DNA of 16,796 bases from positions 1 to 16,796 of the forward strand of contig JAUIEM010000214.1 in the NCBI GenBank assembly GCA_030428695.1, written 5' to 3'. Origin of the DNA: a bacterium (GTDB lineage Bacteria > Planctomycetota > J058 > JAJDCP01). Of this stretch, positions 12,876-16,796 are shown piece by piece. The number at the start of each line of letters is the position of its first letter. The first letter of the stretch is position 1. The position numbers and the translations under genes were made by a program. The notes under the pieces were generated by a model that had not been told where the DNA came from, searched no databases, and saw only the letters and a program-made list of their open reading frames with translations.

Positions 12876-12902
12876 GCATTCTGCTCGAGCCTGACCTACA
12901 CT
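12874..12902 (+). promoter_or_regulatory. Sigma70-type promoter of the PAC2-family gene
   Basis: TTGCAT (12874-12879) and TACACT (12897-12902) are separated by 17 bp. The predicted transcription start near 12909 lies after an alternative GTG at 12905, which supports GTG 12932 as the translation start, with AGGAGG at 12921-12926. Confidence 0.58.
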
Positions 12903-12931
12903 GAGTGCTCGTCTGGCAGAAGGAGGGCGCC

Positions 12932-13882
12932 GTGCACGGCGACCTGCGTAACCCCTGGTTGGTGGCCGTCTGGCCCGGTATGGGCAAGGTGGCGCTCGGC
13001 GCCGGCAGCTACCTGGTCGAGAAGCTCCCCGCCGAGCTCCTCTGCGAGCTCCACGCGCGGGAGTTCTTCGACGTCGAGAAGGTCGAGTTCCAGCACGGGG
13101 TCATCAAGCACCTGCGCATGCCGCGCAGCCATTTCTACGTGTGGCGGAACCCCGACGCCGAGCGCGACCTGGTGATCTTCGTCGGCGAGGCCCAGCCGGG
13201 CGCGCGGCGCCTCGAGATGTGCCACCGGCTGCTCGATCAGGCCGAAGAGCTCGGCGTGCGGCGGGTGTTCACCTTCGCGGCGATGGCGACGAAGTCGAAG
13301 CCCAAGCCGACGCCGCGGGTGTTCGTCGTCGTCAACCAGGCCGAGCTGCTCGACGAGTTCACCAACGACGCGGTCGAGATCCTCGACGACGGCCAGATCA
13401 AGGGCCTGAACGGCGTGCTCCTGGTCGCGGCGGCCGAGCGCGGCATGGAGGGCATCTGCCTGCTCGGCGAGCTGCCCTACGTCGGCTTCATGGTCCCCAA
13501 CCCGCGCGCCTCCCTCGCGATCCTGCAGCTGTTCTCGCGGCATCTCGGCTACCAGCTCGACCTGCGCGAGCTGTCCGCCCACGCCGACGCGGTCGACAAG
13601 GGCCTGCTCGGGCTGATCAAGCAGATGCGGCGCAAGGCGGGCAACGACGACGACGATGAGCTGCCCGACACGACCGAGATCGACCTGCTGCCGGCCGCCC
13701 TCGACGACGCCGATGACGACGACGACAACGACGCCCAGCGCGCCCATATCGAGGCGATGTTCCAGGCCGCCGCCGAAGACCGCGACGAGGCGATCGCCCT
13801 CAAGGAAGAGCTCGACCGGCTCGGGCTGTTCCCCGAGTACGAAGACCGCTTCCTCGACCTGTTCAAGTCGTCGAGCGACTGA
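12932..13882 (+). CDS. PAC2-family protein (proteasome assembly chaperone-like, bacterial COG2047-type)
   Basis: This 316-residue soluble protein starts at GTG 12932, decided by AGGAGG (12921-12926) and by the promoter position. Its N-terminus reads NPWLVAVWPGMGKVALGAGS, the PxLIxxxPGxGxVGxxA pattern that opens PAC2 domains, and the central FVGEAQP, followed by GVRRVFTFAAMAT, matches the family core. In eukaryotes PAC2 proteins help assemble 20S proteasomes. The role of bacterial members is not settled, and they are often found in lineages with or without proteasomes. The C-terminal ~85 residues are extra: an Asp-rich linker (about 238-268, with DDDD and DDDDDND runs) followed by a charged helix. 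It has its own promoter but directly follows the sigma54 regulator. Confidence 0.85.
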   Translation: MHGDLRNPWLVAVWPGMGKVALGAGSYLVEKLPAELLCELHAREFFDVEKVEFQHGVIKHLRMPRSHFYVWRNPDAERDLVIFVGEAQPGARRLEMCHRLLDQAEELGVRRVFTFAAMATKSKPKPTPRVFVVVNQAELLDEFTNDAVEILDDGQIKGLNGVLLVAAAERGMEGICLLGELPYVGFMVPNPRASLAILQLFSRHLGYQLDLRELSAHADAVDKGLLGLIKQMRRKAGNDDDDELPDTTEIDLLPAALDDADDDDDNDAQRAHIEAMFQAAAEDRDEAIALKEELDRLGLFPEYEDRFLDLFKSSSD

Positions 13883-13936
13883 GCCCCGTCTTCGGCGGTC
13901 GCGCCGTCTCTTCGCACCCGATCCGCTGGAGCAGTG

Positions 13937-13963
13937 ACCGACGTTCTACGGGAACGGGTCGGT
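13937..13963. terminator. Hairpin between convergent PAC2 and membrane-protein genes
   Basis: ACCGACGTTC (13937-13946) pairs with GAACG (13952-13956) and TCGGT (13959-13963), with a two-base GG bulge and a five-base loop, giving ten pairs. It sits in the 96-bp convergent gap 13883-13978. No T tract is seen, so it may act as a bidirectional or Rho-assisted terminator. Confidence 0.42.
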
Positions 13964-13978
13964 GGAGGACGTTGCCCC

Positions 13979-14884
13979 TCACCCAGGACGCGGCCGGAAG
14001 CCGGTGCGCGACGCGCGCCGGGTGCGGTCGCGCAGGGTCAGCTGGGTCGGCCGGCGCGAGCGTCTCCGGCCCTTCTGCAGCGCCGGAGCCTCGACCGGGG
14101 CGGCGGGCGCGGGCGGGGCCTCGACGGCGACCGCGACGGCCGGGGGCGCCTCCGGCTCTTCCGCTTCCTCTTCGTCCTCGACACCCTGTTTGAGGAAGCC
14201 GATCAGCAGCACCCCCGACAGCAGGAAGGCGATGCCGAACAGGGCCGCCTCGCTCGGCGAAGGGCGGGCGCCGCAGCGCAGCATCTGCGAGGCGAACTGC
14301 AGGTCGAGGTCGGTGTAGCGCTGCCTGAGGTCGGGATCGAGGTCTTCGAGCATGCCCTCGTAGAAGCCCCGCCCGCGGTTCTCCATGCGCTGGAAGACCG
14401 GGAACAGGTCGCGGGCCATCTGCGTGTAGATATGCGGCTCCCCAGGCGGACGCTGATCCTCGGGCCGGCAGCGCTCGGGCTGGGCGAGGAGGACGGCGAA
14501 CTCGCGGGGCTTGCGCTGGCTCTTGTTCGCGTTGAAGCGCACGACGACCTCACCGAGCTCGCGGAAGTGGCGGTCGCGGCGGCTGCTCTCCCCCGGCCGG
14601 TAGCTGCCGAGGTCGAAGCCGTACAGCGCGTTGCGGTCGACCAGCACGCCCTCCGAGGGCGGCCGCTCGACGGCCCCGAGCTCGACGCCGTAGACCCGCA
14701 CCCAGCGGCGCAGGGCGAAGCGTTCCTTGCTCAGCTCGGAGAAGTCGATCTCCAATGGTGTAGGATTGAGGACGAACAGTAGAGCGCTGTCGAACGTCAG
14801 ATAGCCGAAGATCGCGCACAGGATCCAGATCCAGAAGGTCCGGTCGGGTCCGAGCCGCCGATAGGGATAGACCAGCAGGGACAC
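13979..14884 (-). CDS. Two-TM hypothetical membrane protein with large extracytoplasmic domain
   Basis: This 301-residue protein is not recognised. A short basic N-terminus precedes a transmembrane helix (about 16-38). A ~175-residue domain follows that is rich in charged residues and contains two cysteines, Cys139 and Cys204, which could form a disulphide if it is external. A second helix lies at about 213-231. The C-terminal tail is acidic (EDEEEAEEPE), then Ala/Pro-rich, then strongly basic (RRRSRRPTQ to the end), and would be cytosolic. This topology suggests a membrane-bound assembly or sensing partner, but no family is evident. Start GTG 14884 is supported by GGAGG (14894-14890) five bases upstream. 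It is divergent from the exported protein at 14957. Confidence 0.78.
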   Translation of the reverse strand: MSLLVYPYRRLGPDRTFWIWILCAIFGYLTFDSALLFVLNPTPLEIDFSELSKERFALRRWVRVYGVELGAVERPPSEGVLVDRNALYGFDLGSYRPGESSRRDRHFRELGEVVVRFNANKSQRKPREFAVLLAQPERCRPEDQRPPGEPHIYTQMARDLFPVFQRMENRGRGFYEGMLEDLDPDLRQRYTDLDLQFASQMLRCGARPSPSEAALFGIAFLLSGVLLIGFLKQGVEDEEEAEEPEAPPAVAVAVEAPPAPAAPVEAPALQKGRRRSRRPTQLTLRDRTRRASRTGFRPRPG

Positions 14885-14911
14885 ACCTGCCTCCGCGCGC
14901 GAGAAACCCCT

Positions 14912-14941
14912 ACTCTACGCCGCGCGCGGCCGGCAGGTCAA
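14912..14941 (-). promoter_or_regulatory. Candidate promoter of the two-TM protein gene
   Basis: On the minus strand, TTGACC (14941-14936) and TAGAGT (14917-14912) are separated by 18 bp. The -10 box overlaps TACTCT (14911-14916) on the plus strand, which could serve the divergent gene at 14957 although that one lacks a good -35. The 72-bp shared region would then carry back-to-back promoters using the same AT-rich patch. Confidence 0.45.
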
Positions 14942-14956
14942 ACAGGAGGACATCCG

Positions 14957-15487
14957 ATGCGAGGCCGAGGTCTACGAGCCCTGGTGTGCGTTCTGCTCCT
15001 CGGCGTCGTCTGCGCCGATGACACCGAGATCGCGTACCTCAAGAGCCTGCTCGAGACGCTCCAGCTCGAGCGCGCCGAGGCCCTCCGCGCGGGGGACGAA
15101 GACCGCGCGAAGCGGCTGATGGCGAGCATCGAGGAGACCGAGTACGTGCTCGCCCAGCTGACCACCCAGCTCGTCGAGCCGGGCAGCGAGCCGCCGCCCC
15201 CGCCCCCGCCGCCGCAGCCCGCCGCGACGCCCCGCAGCGACCCCCCGCCGAGCCGCAGCCTGACCCTGGCGGAGCCCTACAGCGGCGACGCCCGCGCGCT
15301 GCTCTCGCGCCTGGAGGCGACCGGCCTGCACGTGGTCGAGCCCCTGCCGCTGCGCGACCTCGGCGAGGTGCGCGTGTCCGCCGGCAGCTACGACAGCCTC
15401 GCCCTCGCCCAGGCCATGCTGACGGTCGCGGAGGTGCCCTTCACGGTGCTGCAGCCGGGGTCGATCGTGCTGATCCGGGGGGAGTGA
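14957..15487 (+). CDS. Exported coiled-coil/proline-rich protein with C-terminal STN-like domain
   Basis: This 176-residue protein starts at ATG 14957 with AGGAGG (14944-14949) seven bases upstream. Residues 1-20 form a signal peptide (RGRGLR, a hydrophobic core, then VCA before DDT). Residues 21-72 are a charged helical segment likely to form a coiled coil. Residues 75-99 are a proline-rich linker with a run of nine prolines at about 79-86. The last ~70 residues (ALLSRLEATGLHVVEP to SIVLIRGE) alternate strand-helix-strand, with a final hydrophobic strand after PFTVLQPGS. This resembles secretin/TonB N-terminal (STN) domains, in which a xxLxxLLxxTGL helix precedes a short strand ending in xIxI. 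The likeness is by pattern only. Function is unknown. Confidence 0.75.
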   Translation: MRGRGLRALVCVLLLGVVCADDTEIAYLKSLLETLQLERAEALRAGDEDRAKRLMASIEETEYVLAQLTTQLVEPGSEPPPPPPPPQPAATPRSDPPPSRSLTLAEPYSGDARALLSRLEATGLHVVEPLPLRDLGEVRVSAGSYDSLALAQAMLTVAEVPFTVLQPGSIVLIRGE

Positions 15488-15494
15488 GGGTCTT

Positions 15495-15532
15495 CCGATA
15501 CCGATTCCGATGCCGATTCCGATGCCGATTCC
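15495..15532. repeat. Tandem hexanucleotide repeat CCGATN
   Basis: Six consecutive hexamers CCGATA, CCGATT, CCGATG, CCGATT, CCGATG, CCGATT, plus CC, lie seven bases after the stop of the exported protein. The fixed core is CCGAT and the last base alternates T/G, so the effective period is 12 bp. It is non-coding and located between convergent genes. A slippage-prone microsatellite or a dispersed intergenic repeat is possible. Confidence 0.8.
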
Positions 15533-15542
15533 CTACGGGCTG

Positions 15543-15561
15543 AAAAACCGCATCACGCGGC
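15543..15561 (-). terminator. Intrinsic terminator whose loop contains the stop codon of the 39-residue ORF
   Basis: Read on the minus strand, CCGC, loop GTGAT, GCGG is followed by TTTTT. An outer G-T pair can extend the stem. The TGA of the small gene (15555-15553) lies within the loop. Stem and T tract are both good for a GC-rich genome. Confidence 0.55.
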
Positions 15562-15672
15562 ACCGTGGACGTTGTGGGAGTCGGACTCCCCCCGGTAGAG
15601 CCACGCCCGCCCCCCGTAGAAGCATCCCGCGCAGAGCAGGGCGACGGCGGCGAAGACCTGGACCGGACGCAT
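15553..15672 (-). CDS. Small membrane or lipoprotein peptide, 39 residues
   Basis: ATG 15672 has GGAGG seven bases upstream (spacer CCGTGGG) and starts 14 bases after the stop of the malate synthase-like gene. The predicted peptide begins MRPVQVFAAVALLCAGCFYG, a basic-poor but clearly hydrophobic helix, and ends with a short polar tail (RGESDSHNVHGAA). Cys17 in CAGC resembles a lipobox with Cys at -3, so either a small lipoprotein or a single-pass membrane peptide is possible. The tight spacing, strong ribosome binding site and following terminator support a real gene, although nothing in the sequence assigns a function. Confidence 0.58.
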   Translation of the reverse strand: MRPVQVFAAVALLCAGCFYGGRAWLYRGESDSHNVHGAA

Positions 15673-15686
15673 CCCACGGCCTCCGC

Positions 15687-16796
15687 CTAGGCGAACTTCC
15701 CCGGACACAGCGCCCGCGCCGCTTCCCACGGATCCTCCGCGGTCCGGATCGGCCCGTGCACGAAGGGCAGCAGCAGCTCGCTGACCGCCTCGACCGGCTC
15801 GGGGTCGAGCACCAGCTGGCGCAAGAGCCGCTCGGCGATCGGATACCAGCGCGCCGCCTCGCCCTCCCAGCGCACCTGCACGCGCTTGTCGGGCAGATCC
15901 TCGCCGGCCCGCAGGAAGGCGAGCTCGGCGGCGAGGATGCGTTCGAATTCCTCCACCTCCACGCGCCCGTGGGCGACCTCGGCCCACAGCTCCCAGCGCG
16001 AGCGCTCGGTGGTCGCGAGGTCGTCCATCACCCGCACGAAGACCGGCGCGCCGCTCGCCGTCTTGAGCTGCGCGGGCAGGGCGACGCAGCCGGTGCCGCT
16101 CAGCCAGGCGGCGAGGTACTGCAGGGCCTGGAAGATGTTGTAGCGGACCTCCTCGGGGTCGTCGTTCGCGATCGTGTCCGACACCTCGATGTCCGCCGCC
16201 AGCACGCCGCGCGGGTAGCGGGGATCGGCGGCGTCCAGGCCGGGCACGTCGGGGCCGAAGACGAAGGCGAGCAGCGGCTCGAGCTCGGTCGGCTCGGGGA
16301 CGAGGGCGGCGATCAGCGGGCGCATCACCGCTTCGCCCTGGCGCCAGGCTTCGACCAGGGCCAGGCCGATGCGCACGAAGTCGGGGTGGGCGACCCAGAA
16401 GCCGTCGAGGCCGCGCTTCATCTGGGTGATCACGTCGCGGATGTAGCCGACCATCGAGACCTGGAAGGAGCGCGGGTCGCCGTCGGTGTACAGGGTCCCG
16501 TACATGCCGCCGATCTTGACGCCGCCGATCGGGTCGAGGGCGGAGGCCAGGATGCTGTGGGACTCCTTGATGTGGTTGATCACGATGTCCGGGTCGGCCT
16601 TGACCGGGATGCGGTAGCGCGGGTCGCGCCGGAACACCCGCGCCGTCGAGGCGAGGAAGTCGTGCCAGCCGAGGGAGCCGCCGACGAACCACGGATGCAG
16701 CTCCCAGGCCATCTCCTCGATGCGGAAGATCGCGCGCGGGCTCTCGAAGACGATGAAGAGCTTGACCGTGCCCGGCTCGTACTGCGGGTGGCGGCG
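15687..16796 (-). CDS. Malate synthase-like protein, 5' end outside the window
   Basis: The frame is open through the right edge (369 residues visible). Malate synthase condenses glyoxylate with acetyl-CoA to give malate, in the glyoxylate shunt. Signatures are: FESPRAIFRIEEM (17-29 of the fragment), where Glu18 corresponds to the Mg ligand in the IETxxA region; LGWHDF with Asp46, aligned to the GRWDY Mg ligand; GGMYG, like the GGMAAQ loop; GLDGFWVAHPDFV, the family's DGTWVAHPGL; YNIFQALQYLAAWLSGTGCV; and MDDLATTERSR, aligned to MEDAATAEISR with its catalytic Asp. The residues are largely conserved, but several signatures are divergent (GLNCGRWDY is replaced by GGSLGWHDF), so it is a distant malate synthase A or a relative with another 2-oxo acid. 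It is followed by the 39-residue ORF. Confidence 0.8.
   Translation of the reverse strand, partial: RRHPQYEPGTVKLFIVFESPRAIFRIEEMAWELHPWFVGGSLGWHDFLASTARVFRRDPRYRIPVKADPDIVINHIKESHSILASALDPIGGVKIGGMYGTLYTDGDPRSFQVSMVGYIRDVITQMKRGLDGFWVAHPDFVRIGLALVEAWRQGEAVMRPLIAALVPEPTELEPLLAFVFGPDVPGLDAADPRYPRGVLAADIEVSDTIANDDPEEVRYNIFQALQYLAAWLSGTGCVALPAQLKTASGAPVFVRVMDDLATTERSRWELWAEVAHGRVEVEEFERILAAELAFLRAGEDLPDKRVQVRWEGEAARWYPIAERLLRQLVLDPEPVEAVSELLLPFVHGPIRTAEDPWEAARALCPGKFA

Noticed and set aside
12861..12879. Possible sigma54 -24/-12 promoter (TGGCGCG and TTGCAT) upstream of the PAC2 gene
   Set aside because: The GG and GC dinucleotides are separated by 12 bases instead of the required 10, and the region fits a terminator plus a sigma70 promoter better.
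15495..15532. Hexamer repeats as a possible CRISPR remnant
   Set aside because: The units are only 6 bp, contiguous, without spacers, and no cas gene is present.

Overview
The window is very GC-rich (roughly 70%) bacterial chromosomal DNA with strong G/C preference at third codon positions and clear GGAGG-type ribosome binding sites. Three separate proteins carry short zinc-ribbon cassettes of the CPxCG / CKACG kind, one of them fused to a Ser/Thr kinase. Together with the exported DnaJ-type cysteine-rich protein and many lineage-specific membrane proteins, this suggests a planctomycete or a similarly complex high-GC lineage (inference; no rRNA or marker gene is present). I see no tRNA, rRNA, CRISPR array, insertion sequence or phage gene. 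The window looks like ordinary chromosome with one striking regulator gene.

Layout. 1-2326 (minus): a two-gene unit with a CASTOR/POLLUX-type ion channel translationally overlapping a truncated zinc-ribbon protein. 2327-2492: a divergent intergenic region with nested inverted repeats. 2493-4056 (plus): a zinc-ribbon/membrane/PsbP-like protein and a nucleoside-phosphorylase-like (HpnG/MTAN-like) protein. 4308-7146 (minus): a probable four-gene operon, in transcription order an exported protein with 16 CxxC motifs, a SAM methyltransferase, and two SRPBCC proteins overlapping by GTGA. 7307-8407 (plus): a zinc-ribbon Ser/Thr protein kinase with a C-terminal membrane anchor. 8446-9869 (minus): a hypothetical TerB-like/coiled-coil protein, probably CTG-started, downstream of a degenerate Lgt-family membrane protein. 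9980-12832 (plus): a 950-residue GAF-GGDEF-GAF-sigma54 AAA+-winged-helix regulator behind a good sigma70-type promoter. 12932-13882 (plus): a PAC2-family protein with its own promoter. 13979-14884 (minus) and 14957-15487 (plus): divergent membrane and exported hypothetical proteins. 15553-16796 (minus): a 5'-truncated malate synthase-like gene followed by a 39-residue membrane peptide and an intrinsic terminator.

The best candidate for something little described is the 950-residue regulator. In one chain it joins two GAF sensors, a diguanylate cyclase domain with intact GGDEF and I-site, a sigma54-activating AAA+ domain with intact GAFTGA, and a winged helix in place of the usual Fis-type DNA-binding domain. 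This would couple c-di-GMP synthesis directly to sigma54-dependent transcription. Second-tier items are the 16-CxxC exported protein, the Lgt-like protein lacking the catalytic His and Arg residues, and the nested palindromes at 2359-2450.
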